Assembly (NCBI RefSeq): GCF_001896135.2 | Contig: NZ_MPOH02000015.1 | Location: 27,732-91,731 of the forward strand | Origin: Streptomyces phaeoluteigriseus | GTDB taxonomy: Bacteria; Actinomycetota; Actinomycetes; Streptomycetales; Streptomycetaceae | Direction of reading: 5' to 3' | DNA length: 64,000 bases | Part shown: positions 40,766 through 49,814 of the stretch, piece after piece | Layout of the letters: every line of letters starts with the position of its first letter | How positions within the stretch are numbered: the first letter of the stretch is position 1 | Translations under genes and position numbers: made by a program | Notes under the pieces: generated by a model | Told to the model about the DNA's origin: nothing | What the model saw: the letters and a program-made list of their open reading frames with translations, nothing else | The model's database searches: none

Positions 40766-41874
40766 TCAGGGAGCCCGCAGGTCGACGAGTTCGGCCAGGG
40801 CGTCGCGGTGGGCGCCAGCCGTGCCGTAGGCGATCGAGTCGGCCTTCGCGCGCTTCAGGTACAGATGGGCCGGGTGCTCCCAGGTCATCCCGAGGCCGCC
40901 GTGCAACTGGACCGCCTCCTCGGCGGCGTGGACGGCGACGGACGCCGCGTACGCCTGGGCCACGGCGACCGCCACGTCGATGTCCTCGCCGGTGGTGAGC
41001 GCGTCCGCCGCGCCTCGGGCGGCGGCCCGCAGATTGACGACCTCCAGCCACAGCTGGGCCAGCCGGTGCTTGAGCGCCTGGAAGCCGCCGACGGGCCGGT
41101 TGAACTGCTTTCGGTCCTTCAGATAGCGCACGGTCTCGGTCAACGCCCATTCCGCGACGCCGAGTTGCTCGGAGGCGAGCAGTCCGGCACCTGCGCGCAG
41201 GGCCCGGCGCACGGCCGGTGCGGCGTCTCCGAGCCGGTGGCCGGTCGCCCCGGCGAGGTGACGGTGGCGAGCGGCCGGGTCAGGTCGAGGGAGACCTGCG
41301 GGGTGACGGTCGCGGCGGCGGCGTCGACCGCGTACAGCCCGCCGTCGTCCGCGGGCACGAGCAGCAGGCCGGCGAAGGCCGCGTCGGCGATGCCGGTCAG
41401 CTCCCCGTGCAGGGTGCCGTCCTCCAGCCGTACGGCCGGGAAGGCGGCGCCCGGCGCGGTGTGCAGCCCGACGGCGAGGGCGGCGACCGTCGTGCCCTGC
41501 GACAGCCGGCCGAGCAGGTCGTCGGCGAGGGAGGTCTCCCCACTCGAGCCGAGCCCGGAGCGGGGGAAGGCGAGCAGCGCCTCGGTGGCGACGACCGCGC
41601 TCGTCAGGTACGGAACGGGGGCGACCGCGCGGCCCAGTTCCTCGAGGACGACGGCGGCCTCCCGGTGGGTGGCGCCCTGGCCGCCCAGTTCCTCGGACAC
41701 CAGCAGCCCGGCGAGGCCCATCTTGTCGGTGAGGGCCCTCCACAGCCGGAGGTCGTGCGGGGCGTCCGACTCGGTGCGGGCGATCACGCCGGCCGCGTCG
41801 GAGTGGTCGCCGAGCAGATCGCGGACCGCGGCGCGGAGCGCCTCTTCCTCCTCGGTGTAGAGCAGATCCGTCAT
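40766..41874 (-). pseudogene. Acyl-CoA dehydrogenase with one apparent frameshift
   Basis: Adding one base near 41255-41264 gives a 369-residue flavoprotein of the acyl-CoA dehydrogenase superfamily. The N-terminal half reads LYTEEEEALRAAVRDLLGDHSD, GLAGLLVSEELGGQGATHREAAVVLEELG and AGLLLVPADDGG. After the lesion come VAEWALTETVRYLKDRKQFNRPVGGFQALKHRLA and LHGGLGMTWEHPAHLYLKRAK. ATG 41874 overlaps the previous stop (ATGA). It is likely a heteromeric partner of the upstream dehydrogenase, as in ChsE-type alpha-beta complexes, for oxidising an acyl-CoA thioester. Confidence 0.82.
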
Positions 41875-43052
41875 CGGGCCAGGTCCTTCCAGGCGACGTC
41901 CTTGTCGGTGCGCGGCTCGGTGGGCAGCCCCAGGACGCGCTCGGCGACGATGTTCAGCAGGACCTCGGTGGTCCCGCCCTCGATGCTGTTGCCCTTGGAA
42001 CGCAGGTAGCGGTAACCCGCCTCGCGGCCGGTGAAGTCGACGTGGTCGGGCCGGCGCATGGTCCAGTCGTCGTACAACAGGCCCCCCTCGCCCAGGAGTT
42101 CCACCTCCAGGCCACTGATCTCCTGGTTGAGGCGGGCGAAGGCGAGCTTCATGCCGGCGCCCTCGGGTCCGGGCTGGCCGGCGACGAGTTGCTGGCGCAA
42201 CCGCTCGGCGGTGAGGCGGGAGACCTCGGCCTCCACCCACAGCTTCAGCAGCCGCTGGTGCAGGTCGTGGGTGCGCAGGTCGGGACGCTCGCGCCAGGTC
42301 CTGGCGGCGGGGCCGATCATGCCGCCCTCGCGGGGCAGCCGCATGCCGCCGATGGCGACGCGTTCGTTGTTGAGCGTGGTCTGCGCGACCCGCCAGCCGT
42401 CGCCGACCTCGCCGAGGCGGTGGGCGTCGGGGATGCGGACGCCGGTGAGGAAGACCTCGTTGAACTCGGCCTCGCCGGTGATCTGCCGCAGCGGTCGGAC
42501 CTCGACGCCGGGGTCGGTCATGTCGCACACGAAGTACGTGATGCCGCGGTGCTTGGGCACGTGCGGGTCGGTGCGGGCGATGAGGATGGCCCAGCGGGCG
42601 ACATGGGCGCTGGACGTCCACACCTTCTGCCCGTCGACGATCCAGTCCTCGCCCTCCTGGACGGCCCGGGTGCCGAGGGCGGCCAGGTCGGAGCCGGCGC
42701 CGGGCTCGCTGAACAGCTGGCACCAGACCTCCTCGCCCGTCCACAGGGGCCGCAGGAAGCGCCGCTTCTGCTCCTCGGTGCCGTACTGGAGGATCGTCGG
42801 CGCGGCCATGCCCAGGCCGATGCCGATGCGCCGGGGATCGTTGTCGGGGGCGCCCGCGGCCTCCAGCTCGGCGTCCACGACGGCCTGGAGGGAGCGCGGG
42901 GCACCGAGTCCGCCGAGCCCCTCGGGGTAGTGCACCCAGGCCAGGCCGGCGTCGAAGCGGGCCTTGAGGAAGTCGAGTCGGTCGGTGCCGGCCGGCGGGT
43001 GCGCGGCCAGCAACTCGGCTGTGCGGCGCCGGAGTTCGGCTGCGTCGATCAT
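41871..43052 (-). CDS. Acyl-CoA dehydrogenase
   Basis: This 393-residue FAD enzyme has WVHYPEGLGGLGAPRSLQAV, the substrate/FAD segment QLFSEPGAGSDLAALGTRA, QKVWTSSAHVARWAILIAR, VRIPDAHRLGEVGDGWRVAQT and the end motif GNSIEGGTTEVLLNIVAERVLGLP. It probably dehydrogenates a branched or steroid-like acyl-CoA, judging from its pairing with a second dehydrogenase. It overlaps both neighbours by 4 bp (ATGA) in a quinone-oxidoreductase/dehydrogenase operon. Confidence 0.93.
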   Translation of the reverse strand: MIDAAELRRRTAELLAAHPPAGTDRLDFLKARFDAGLAWVHYPEGLGGLGAPRSLQAVVDAELEAAGAPDNDPRRIGIGLGMAAPTILQYGTEEQKRRFLRPLWTGEEVWCQLFSEPGAGSDLAALGTRAVQEGEDWIVDGQKVWTSSAHVARWAILIARTDPHVPKHRGITYFVCDMTDPGVEVRPLRQITGEAEFNEVFLTGVRIPDAHRLGEVGDGWRVAQTTLNNERVAIGGMRLPREGGMIGPAARTWRERPDLRTHDLHQRLLKLWVEAEVSRLTAERLRQQLVAGQPGPEGAGMKLAFARLNQEISGLEVELLGEGGLLYDDWTMRRPDHVDFTGREAGYRYLRSKGNSIEGGTTEVLLNIVAERVLGLPTEPRTDKDVAWKDLAR

Positions 43053-44019
43053 ACGGCGGCTCCGTTCTGCGGTACGACGGCGACCCGGCCGGTGGTGACA
43101 CCGTCGGCGACCCGCTGGACGGCGGCGGCGGCCCCGTCCAGCGGTACGCGCTCGCTCACCAGCGGCAGAATCGCGCCACGGGCGGCCAGGTCGGTGAGCT
43201 GCTCGTGGCAGTGCTGGACCAGCTTCGGGTTCCTGGTGTTGTACAGGCCCCAGTGCAGGCCGAGGATCGAGTAGTTCTTCACCAGGGCGTGGTTGAGCGC
43301 GGGGCTGGGGATCGTCCCGCTCGCGAAGCCGACGACCACGATCCGGCCCTCGAAGGCGACGACCTTGGTGGACTGGGTGTAGGCCTCGCCGCCGACCGGG
43401 TCGTAGATCACGTCGGCGCCCCGGCCGCCGGTGGCCTCCTTGACGGCGCCGACCACGTCCTCGGCGCGCCGGTCGACCACCACGTCGCAGCCCAGCTCGC
43501 GGGCGACGGCCGCCTTGTCGGACCCGCCGACGACCCCGATCACGGTGGCGCCGGCGGCCTTGCCGAGCTGTACGGCGGCGCTGCCGACCCCACCCGCCGC
43601 GGCGTGCACGAGGAGCGTCTCACCGGCCTCCAGGCGGGCCCGGCGGTGCAGGCCGAACCAGCCCGTCTGGTAGCCGATGTGCAGCGCGGCGGCTCGGCGT
43701 CGTCCAGCGAGTCCGGAGCGGGCAGCACAGCGGCGGCGTCCGCGACGGCGTACTCGGCGAATCCGCCGTGGGGCAGCGCCGGGGTGGCGATCACGCGGCG
43801 GCCGTCCTCGGTCTCGCCGCAGATCTCCACGCCCGGCGTGAACGGCAGCGGCGGCCTGACCTGGTAGTGGCCGCGGACCATCAGCGCGTCCGGGAAGTTG
43901 ATGTTCGCGGCGCGCACCCTGAGCAGGATCTGGCCGTCGCCCGGCGTGGGCCGCTCGACGTCCGAGAGCCGCATCACCTCGCTCGGCTCACCGTTCTCGT
44001 GCACCTGCCATGCCTGCAT
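43049..44019 (-). pseudogene. NADPH:quinone oxidoreductase (zinc-independent MDR) with one apparent frameshift
   Basis: Inserting one base near 43687-43694 yields a 323-residue medium-chain reductase. It begins QAWQVHENGEPSEVMRLSDV, has NINFPDALMVRGHYQVRPPLP and PGVEICGE, then across the lesion DSLDDAE to ALHIGYQTGW, and the NADPH site HAAAGGVGSAAVQLGKAAGATVIG. The end reads VPLDGAAAAVQRVADGVTTGR. ATG 44019 follows GGAGG at good spacing. It is first in the operon with two acyl-CoA dehydrogenases and probably acts as an enoyl reductase or quinone reductase. A TetR-type operator lies 48 bp upstream. Confidence 0.82.
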
Positions 44020-44066
44020 GCGGAGCCTCCACGGACTACGTCGTCTGACCGGGGTCGATCGCATAC

Positions 44067-44080
44067 TAAGCGGTCGCTTG
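44067..44080. promoter_or_regulatory. TetR-type operator upstream of the acyl-CoA dehydrogenase operon
   Basis: AAGCG (44068-44072) and CGCTT (44075-44079) form a perfect dyad around GT, within TAAGCGGTCGCTTG. Sites of this form are common before actinobacterial fatty-acid and acyl-CoA catabolic operons controlled by TetR repressors responding to CoA esters. It lies 49-60 bp upstream of ATG 44019. Confidence 0.6.
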
Positions 44081-44134
44081 CCAATCAGGGAACAGTCGGC
44101 GGGCAAGAGCCCCGCGCCGTGCGCGTCGGATGCG

Positions 44135-44752
44135 TCACGCTCCCTTGGGCCGCGCTCGCACGTGCATCCGCTCCCCCTGCGGCCCGAACAGGCTGAGGAA
44201 CTCCACCGGCCCCTCCCCCGTCGACCCGAACCAGTGCGGCACCCGCGTGTCGAACTCGGCGGCCTCCCCCGCCGACAGCACCACGTCGTGCTCGCCCAGC
44301 ACCAGGCGCAGCCGCCCGGACAGCACGTACAGCCACTCGTATCCCTCGTGCGTGCGCGGGTCCGGGTCGAGCGTGCGCTGCGGTTCGAGCACCTTGAACG
44401 CCTGGAGGCCGCCGGGCTGGCGGGTCAGCGGCCAGTGGGTGCGGCCGTAACGGACGATCGGCTGCGCCCGGACCCGCGGGTCGCGCACCGAGGGGGCGCC
44501 CACCAGTTCGTCGAGCGCCACCTCGTGGGCCCGCGCGATCGGCAACAGCAGCTCCAGGCTGGGCTTGCGCAGTCCCGACTCCAGCCGGGACAGGGTGCTC
44601 ACCGAGATGCCGGTCGCCTCGGAGAGCCCCGCCAGCGTGGCGCCGCGCTCCTTGCGGATCCGGCGCAGCCGGGGCCCGACCTCGGCGAGCACCGTGTCCA
44701 TGTCGTCGTCGATGCCGTCGCCCGCGCCCTCGGCCCTGCCGTCGTCGTTCAT
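44135..44752 (-). CDS. XRE-family regulator with C-terminal cupin domain
   Basis: This 205-residue protein has a helix-turn-helix in VGPRLRRIRKERGATLAGLSEATGISVSTLSRLESGLRKPSLELLLPIA (residues ~20-70) and a cupin sensor domain with GYEWLYVLSGRLRLVLGEHDVVLSAGEAAEFDTRVPHWFG. It probably represses the divergent thioredoxin-reductase-like gene. The start at ATG 44752 gives an acidic leader (DDGRAEGAGDGIDDDMDT); an internal ATG could be used. A perfect CAAAC-GT-GTTTG dyad sits 19 bp upstream. Confidence 0.9.
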   Translation of the reverse strand: MNDDGRAEGAGDGIDDDMDTVLAEVGPRLRRIRKERGATLAGLSEATGISVSTLSRLESGLRKPSLELLLPIARAHEVALDELVGAPSVRDPRVRAQPIVRYGRTHWPLTRQPGGLQAFKVLEPQRTLDPDPRTHEGYEWLYVLSGRLRLVLGEHDVVLSAGEAAEFDTRVPHWFGSTGEGPVEFLSLFGPQGERMHVRARPKGA

Positions 44753-44771
44753 GGACCCATTGCAGTTTCGG

Positions 44772-44783
44772 CAAACGTGTTTG
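44772..44783. promoter_or_regulatory. CAAACGTGTTTG dyad between XRE regulator and TrxR-like gene
   Basis: Arms CAAAC (44772-44776) and GTTTG (44779-44783) are perfectly inverted about GT in the 79-bp intergenic region. This is the likely binding site of the adjacent XRE-cupin protein and could control both divergent promoters. Confidence 0.6.
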
Positions 44784-44831
44784 TCAATGCGGCAGTGGTC
44801 GCGCGACGGTCGGACGTGGAGGTGGTCAGAC

Positions 44832-45797
44832 ATGACCGAGAACACCGCGCGTGCGGACAGCTATGAAGTGATCGTCGTCGGCGGCGGCGCCGCGGGCCTG
44901 TCCGCGGGCCTGGTGCTGGGCCGGGCCCGGCGCCGCACCCTGGTCGTGGACGCGGGCGAGCCGCGCAACGCGCCCGCCGCCCACATGCAGGGCTACCTGT
45001 CGCGGGACGGCATGTCCCCGGCCGAGTTCCTGGCGACCGGACGGGAGGAGATCGCCCGGTACGGCGTGGAGTTGGTCCGGGACCGGGCGGTCGACGCCGT
45101 GCGGGACGAGGGTTTCACGGTGACGCTCGCGGGCGGGCGGACCGTGCGGGCCCGGCAGCTCGTCGTCGCCACCGGCCTCAGGGACGAGCTGCCCCCGGTC
45201 GGGGGCCTCGCCGAGCGGTTCGGGCGGGACGTCCTGCACTGCCCGTACTGCCACGGCTGGGAGGTCCGCGACCAGGCCTTCGGGGTGCTCGCCACCAGCC
45301 CGACGAGCGTGCACCAGGCGCTGATCGTGACCCAGTGGTCGAAGGACGTGACGCTGTTCCTGCACACGGTCACCGAGGCGGAGCTGTCCGACGAGGATCT
45401 GCGCCGGCTCGCCGCGGCCGGTGTCCAGGTGGTCCCCGGCGAGGTGGCCGGGCTGGTCGTCGAGGAGGACCGGCTCACCGGCGTCCGCCTGGGAGACGGG
45501 ACCGTGCACGCCCGCGAGGCGCTGTTCGTGGCACCCAGGGCGGTGCCGCGGACCGACCTCCTGGCGCGGCTGGGCGCCGAGATGACCGAGACACCCTTCG
45601 GCGTCTATCCCGTGGTGGACGGCCGGGGCCTGACCACCGTGCCGGGCCTGTGGGCGGCGGGCAACGCCTCCGGCTTCGCCGAGCAGGTGGTCAACGCGGC
45701 GAGCCGCGGCTACCGGGCGGGCGCCGCGATCAACGCGGAACTGCTGATGGGTGATCTCGACGCCGCCGTCCAGGTGCGGTCGTCGGTCCAGGTGTAG
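44832..45797 (+). CDS. Thioredoxin-reductase-like NAD(P)/FAD oxidoreductase
   Basis: This 321-residue pyridine-nucleotide-disulfide oxidoreductase has an N-terminal FAD fold YEVIVVGGGAAGLSAGLVLGRARRRTLVVD, the redox-type motif CPYCHGWEVRD (two Cys separated by two residues) and the terminal FAD contact TVPGLWAAGNASGFAEQVVNAAS. The usual NADPH-binding GxGxxA stretch between the Cys pair and SKDV is absent: FGVLATSPTS replaces it, so it may accept another electron donor, as in ferredoxin-dependent or TrxR-like enzymes. ATG 44832 follows GGAGGTGG. Confidence 0.9.
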   Translation: MTENTARADSYEVIVVGGGAAGLSAGLVLGRARRRTLVVDAGEPRNAPAAHMQGYLSRDGMSPAEFLATGREEIARYGVELVRDRAVDAVRDEGFTVTLAGGRTVRARQLVVATGLRDELPPVGGLAERFGRDVLHCPYCHGWEVRDQAFGVLATSPTSVHQALIVTQWSKDVTLFLHTVTEAELSDEDLRRLAAAGVQVVPGEVAGLVVEEDRLTGVRLGDGTVHAREALFVAPRAVPRTDLLARLGAEMTETPFGVYPVVDGRGLTTVPGLWAAGNASGFAEQVVNAASRGYRAGAAINAELLMGDLDAAVQVRSSVQV

Positions 45798-45826
45798 TCG
45801 TCCCGTCGGCGTTGCACCATGGCTGC

Positions 45827-47365
45827 ATGCTGTTGACCCGGCTCGCCGATGTGTCCCGGGAGGTCGCCGCCACCTCGGCGCGCTCCCGCAAGATCGCCCT
45901 GCTCGCCGCCCTGTTCCGGGACGCGGAGGCGGAGGACGTGCCGATCGTGATCCCGTATCTGGCCGGACGGCTCCCGCAGGGGCGGCTCGGCGTCGGCTGG
46001 AAGGTGCTGAGCCGCCCGGTCGCCCCGGCCGCCGAGCCGACGCTCACCGTGCGCGAGGTGGACGCCCGGCTCACCGCGCTGGGCGGGTTGTCGGGCCCCG
46101 GCTCGCAGGCCGAACGGGCCCGGCTGGTGGGTGAGTTGATGGGCTCGGCGACCGAGGACGAGCAGCGCTTCCTGATCGCCCTGATCACCGGCGAGGTCCG
46201 GCAGGGCGCCCTGGACGCGGTGGCGGTGGAGGGCCTCGCGGAGGCGACCGCCGCTCCCCCGGCGGACGTGCGGCGGGCGGTGATGCTGGCCGGCTCGCTC
46301 CAGACGGTGGCCCAGGCACTGCTCAGGGACGGGCCGCCGGCACTGGAACGGTTCCGGCTCACCGTCGGCCGCCCGGTCCTGCCGATGCTCGCGCACACCG
46401 CGTCCTCCGTGGCGGAGGCCGTCGGCAAGCTGGGCGCCTGCGCGGTGGAGGAGAAGCTGGACGGCATCCGCGTCCAGGTCCACCGGGACGGCGACACCGT
46501 ACGGGTCTACACCCGCACCCTCGAGGACATCACCGACCGGTTGCCCGAACTCACCTCGGCGGCGATGGAGTTGAACGGCGAGCGGTTCATCCTGGACGGC
46601 GAGGTCATCGCCCTCGACGACTCCGGCCGGCCCCGTTCCTTCCAGGAGACGGCGGGCCGCGTCGGCTCCCGGGTGGACGTGGCCACGGCCGCCGCGGCGG
46701 TCCCCGTCTCCCCCGTCTTCTTCGACGCGCTGTCGGTGGACGGCCGGGACCTGCTCGACCTGCCCTTCTTCGAGCGGCACACGGAGCTGGCCCGGCTGGT
46801 GCCCGAGCCGACGCGGGTGCGCCGGACGGTTCTGGCGGGCGAGGCGGACCTCCAGGCGGCCGAGGACTTCCTGGAGGAAACGCTGGCCCGGGGGCATGAG
46901 GGCGTGGTCGTGAAGTCCCTCGACGCCCCCTACAGCGCGGGCAGGCGCGGCGCGTCCTGGCTGAAGTTCAAGCCCGTCCACACGCTCGACCTGGTGGTCC
47001 TGGCCGCCGAGTGGGGCCACGGCCGGCGCACCGGCAAGCTGTCCAACCTCCACCTCGGCGCCCGCACCGCCGACGGCGGCTTCGCCATGCTCGGCAAGAC
47101 CTTCAAGGGCATGACCGACGCCATGCTGACCTGGCAGACCGACCGCCTCCAGGACCTGGCCGTCGGGGACGACGGCTGGGTGGTGACCGTACGGCCCGCA
47201 CTCGTCGTGGAGATCGCCTACGACGGCCTCCAGCGCTCCACCCGCTACCCGGCCGGCGTCACCCTCCGCTTCGCCCGCGTGGTCCGCTACCGCGAGGACA
47301 AGCGCCCGGAGGAGGCGGACACGGTGGAGACACTGCTCGCCGCGCACCCGGAGGTTCGGCCGTGA
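45827..47365 (+). CDS. ATP-dependent DNA ligase
   Basis: This 512-residue ligase matches the actinobacterial LigB type. A helical DNA-binding domain occupies the first ~200 residues (LLTRLADVSREVAATSARSRKIALLA). The adenylation domain has nucleophile Lys in CAVEEKLDGIRVQVHRDG, followed by FILDGEVIALD, FFDALSVDG, EGVVVKSLD and SWLKFKP. An OB fold with LHLGARTADGGFAMLGKTFKG completes it. Such ligases are dispensable and linked to repair. Its stop overlaps the NUDIX start (GTGA). No Ku or LigD-type polymerase lies nearby. The start has no clear Shine-Dalgarno. Confidence 0.92.
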   Translation: MLLTRLADVSREVAATSARSRKIALLAALFRDAEAEDVPIVIPYLAGRLPQGRLGVGWKVLSRPVAPAAEPTLTVREVDARLTALGGLSGPGSQAERARLVGELMGSATEDEQRFLIALITGEVRQGALDAVAVEGLAEATAAPPADVRRAVMLAGSLQTVAQALLRDGPPALERFRLTVGRPVLPMLAHTASSVAEAVGKLGACAVEEKLDGIRVQVHRDGDTVRVYTRTLEDITDRLPELTSAAMELNGERFILDGEVIALDDSGRPRSFQETAGRVGSRVDVATAAAAVPVSPVFFDALSVDGRDLLDLPFFERHTELARLVPEPTRVRRTVLAGEADLQAAEDFLEETLARGHEGVVVKSLDAPYSAGRRGASWLKFKPVHTLDLVVLAAEWGHGRRTGKLSNLHLGARTADGGFAMLGKTFKGMTDAMLTWQTDRLQDLAVGDDGWVVTVRPALVVEIAYDGLQRSTRYPAGVTLRFARVVRYREDKRPEEADTVETLLAAHPEVRP

Positions 47366-47826
47366 CGGCGCGGCGCAGCGCGGGTCTGCTGTTGTTCCGG
47401 CACACCGCCGACGGTACGGAGGTGCTGCTGGGGCACATGGGCGGTCCGTACTTCGCGAAGAAGGACGCCGGTGCCTGGACCGTCCCGAAGGGTGAGTACG
47501 AGCCCGACGAGCCGGCCTGGGAGGCCGCCCGCCGCGAGTTCCGGGAGGAGCTGGGGGTGGCGCCGCCGGACGGTGAGGCGTTCTGGCTGGGGGAGGTCCG
47601 GCAGACCAACGGCAAGACCGTGACGGCCTGGGCGATCGAGGCGGACCTCGATCCGGCGGTGATCGATCCCGGCACCTTCGTCATGGAATGGCCGCCGCGG
47701 TCCGGGCGGACGCGGGAGTTCCCCGAACTGGACCGGGTGGCCTGGTACGGGCTGGACCGGGCGCGCGAGCTGATCGTGACGGCACAGGCCGCGTTTCTGG
47801 ACCGGCTGGCGGAGCACTCGGGCTGA
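47362..47826 (+). CDS. NUDIX hydrolase
   Basis: This 154-residue NUDIX protein has the box GEYEPDEPAWEAARREFREELGV (GX5EX7REUXEEXGU satisfied). It begins RRSAGLLLFRHTADGTEVLLGHMGGPYF, as in MutT-like diadenosine or nucleotide-diphosphate hydrolases. It starts at GTG 47362, overlapping the ATP-dependent ligase stop (GTGA), so the two are translationally coupled. A role in nucleotide-pool sanitation alongside repair ligation, or removal of an adenylylated by-product, is plausible. Confidence 0.92.
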   Translation: MTARRSAGLLLFRHTADGTEVLLGHMGGPYFAKKDAGAWTVPKGEYEPDEPAWEAARREFREELGVAPPDGEAFWLGEVRQTNGKTVTAWAIEADLDPAVIDPGTFVMEWPPRSGRTREFPELDRVAWYGLDRARELIVTAQAAFLDRLAEHSG

Positions 47827-47902
47827 GCGGACGCGCACGCGTTGCGGGGCCCACCGCGACGCGCGAAGGTCGAAGCACAGCCAGCACTCCAGGAGGTCGG
47901 TC

Positions 47903-49288
47903 ATGCCCATCGCGACGGTGAACCCGGCGAACGGCGAGACGCTCAAGACGTACGAGGCCATGGACGAGGAGGAGCTCGAACGCCGGCTCCGGCTCGCCGA
48001 GGCCACGTTCCGCACGTACCGCACGACGGCGTTCGCCGACCGCGCCCGGCTGCTGAACCGGGCCGCCGACCTCCTCGACGAGGACGGGGCGGAGATCGCC
48101 CGGGTGATGACCACCGAGATGGGCAAGCCGGTGAAGCAGGCGCGCGCCGAGGCAGCGAAGTGCGCCAAGGCGATGCGTTGGTACGCCGAGCACGCGGCGG
48201 AACTCCTCGCCGACGAGCGGCCCGCCGAGTCGGACGTCAAGGACTCCGGCGCCTTCCACGCCCTGGTCCGCTACCGGCCGCTGGGCCCGGTGCTCGCGGT
48301 GATGCCGTGGAACTTCCCGCTGTGGCAGGTCGTCCGCTTCGCCGCGCCCGCGCTGATGGCGGGCAACGTCGGTCTGCTCAAGCACGCCTCGAACGTCCCG
48401 CAGACCGCCCTCTACCTGGAGGACCTCTTCCACCGGGCCGGCTTCACCGAGGGCTGCTTCCAGACCCTGCTGATCGGCTCGGGCGCGGTCGACGAGATCC
48501 TGCGCGACGAGCGGATCAGGGCGGCCACCCTGACCGGCAGCGAGCCCGCGGGCCGCGCGGTCGCCTCCACCGCCGGCGAGATGGTCAAGAAGACGGTGCT
48601 GGAGCTGGGCGGCAGCGACCCCTTCGTCGTCATGCCCTCCGCGGACGTCGACCGGGCCGCCGAGGTCGCGGTGACCGCGCGCGTGCAGAACAACGGACAG
48701 TCGTGCATCGCCGCCAAGCGGTTCATCGTCCACTCGGACGTGTACGACCGCTTCGCCGAACGCTTCACCGAAGGGATGAAGGCGCTGAAGGTGGGCGACC
48801 CGCTGGAGGAGGAGACGGAGGTCGGCCCCCTCGCGAGCGAGCGGGGCCGCGCCGACCTGGAGGAACTGGTCGACGACGCCCGGCGCAGCGGCGCCACGGT
48901 GCTGTGCGGGGGCGAACGTCCCGACGGGCCCGGCTGGTACTACCCGCCGACCGTCATCGCCGGCATCGACCGCGAGATGCGCATCCACCGCGAGGAGGCC
49001 TTCGGGCCGGTGGCGACCCTGTACCGGGCGGCCGACCTGGACGAGGCGGTGCTCATCGCCAACGACTCCCCCTTCGGCCTGAGTTCCAACGTATGGACCC
49101 GTGAGGCGGCCGAGGTGGACCGTTTCGTACGGGATCTGGAGGCCGGCGGGGTGTACGTCAACGGGATGACCGCGTCCCATCCGGCGTTCCCGTTCGGCGG
49201 GGTGAAGCGGTCCGGGTACGGGCGTGAGCTGTCCGGGCACGGAATCCGGGAGTTCTGCAACATCACCACGGTTTGGCACGGTGCGTGA
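47903..49288 (+). CDS. NADP-dependent succinate-semialdehyde dehydrogenase-type enzyme
   Basis: This 461-residue aldehyde dehydrogenase has RPLGPVLAVMPWNFPLWQVVRFAAPALMAGN, catalytic Glu in KTVLELGGSDPFVV and catalytic Cys in NNGQSCIAAKRFI. The GabD-like details (MPIATVNPANGE start, NGMTASHPAFPFGGVKRSGYGREL end) fit succinate-semialdehyde dehydrogenase of the NADP type. It would oxidise succinic semialdehyde from GABA or putrescine catabolism. ATG 47903 follows GGAGG. The gene is monocistronic, followed by DUF6213. Confidence 0.92.
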   Translation: MPIATVNPANGETLKTYEAMDEEELERRLRLAEATFRTYRTTAFADRARLLNRAADLLDEDGAEIARVMTTEMGKPVKQARAEAAKCAKAMRWYAEHAAELLADERPAESDVKDSGAFHALVRYRPLGPVLAVMPWNFPLWQVVRFAAPALMAGNVGLLKHASNVPQTALYLEDLFHRAGFTEGCFQTLLIGSGAVDEILRDERIRAATLTGSEPAGRAVASTAGEMVKKTVLELGGSDPFVVMPSADVDRAAEVAVTARVQNNGQSCIAAKRFIVHSDVYDRFAERFTEGMKALKVGDPLEEETEVGPLASERGRADLEELVDDARRSGATVLCGGERPDGPGWYYPPTVIAGIDREMRIHREEAFGPVATLYRAADLDEAVLIANDSPFGLSSNVWTREAAEVDRFVRDLEAGGVYVNGMTASHPAFPFGGVKRSGYGRELSGHGIREFCNITTVWHGA

Positions 49289-49313
49289 GCGCCGCGCGGC
49301 TACGATCCCGGTT

Positions 49314-49550
49314 GTGAACCGCGAAGTGACTCTGCCTCTGATCGTCGATGACCGCGGGACCCTCCAGGTGGCCGCGGCCGACGTGAGCAAGCTGCTCCGC
49401 ACGTTGGGCGGCCGGTGGCTGCATCTCGTCGAGGCCGGGGCGGAGGGACTGGACGAGGACACGGTCGCCGCGCTGACCATCGAACTCGCGAAGCTGGCCG
49501 ACCGCATCGATGTGGCGTGCATCGCGCACAGCAGCGGCGGGGCGCCGTAG
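49314..49550 (+). CDS. DUF6213-family small protein
   Basis: The protein is 78 residues, starting at GTG 49314 (NREVTLPLIVDDRGTLQVA) and ending DVACIAHSSGGAP. The central VAALTIELAKLADRIDVACI is predicted helical. It matches the DUF6213 group of small Streptomyces proteins; function unknown. It begins 26 bp after the aldehyde dehydrogenase stop, so it may be co-transcribed. No membrane segments or catalytic motifs are visible. Confidence 0.8.
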   Translation: MNREVTLPLIVDDRGTLQVAAADVSKLLRTLGGRWLHLVEAGAEGLDEDTVAALTIELAKLADRIDVACIAHSSGGAP

Positions 49551-49814
49551 GGCCGGTCGTTCGGATCACGCCGCAGCCGCGGGGTCCGGCACGCGCATCC
49601 GCCGCGTTGTCGTCGGTTGCCGACGCTCCGCGTCGACGCCCTCCTCCGCCTCGCAGCCGCACGCACCAGACCCCGCTCACCGGCACTGAACAGCGCCGTC
49701 GACTTCCTGCGACCTGATCCAAACGACAGGCGCCAGGCGTCCGGGAACGCGGCGAACCGTGCGATGCGGTCCGCCGACCCGCGGACCGCCTCGCATGGTT
49801 CCCGCTTCCGGCGG

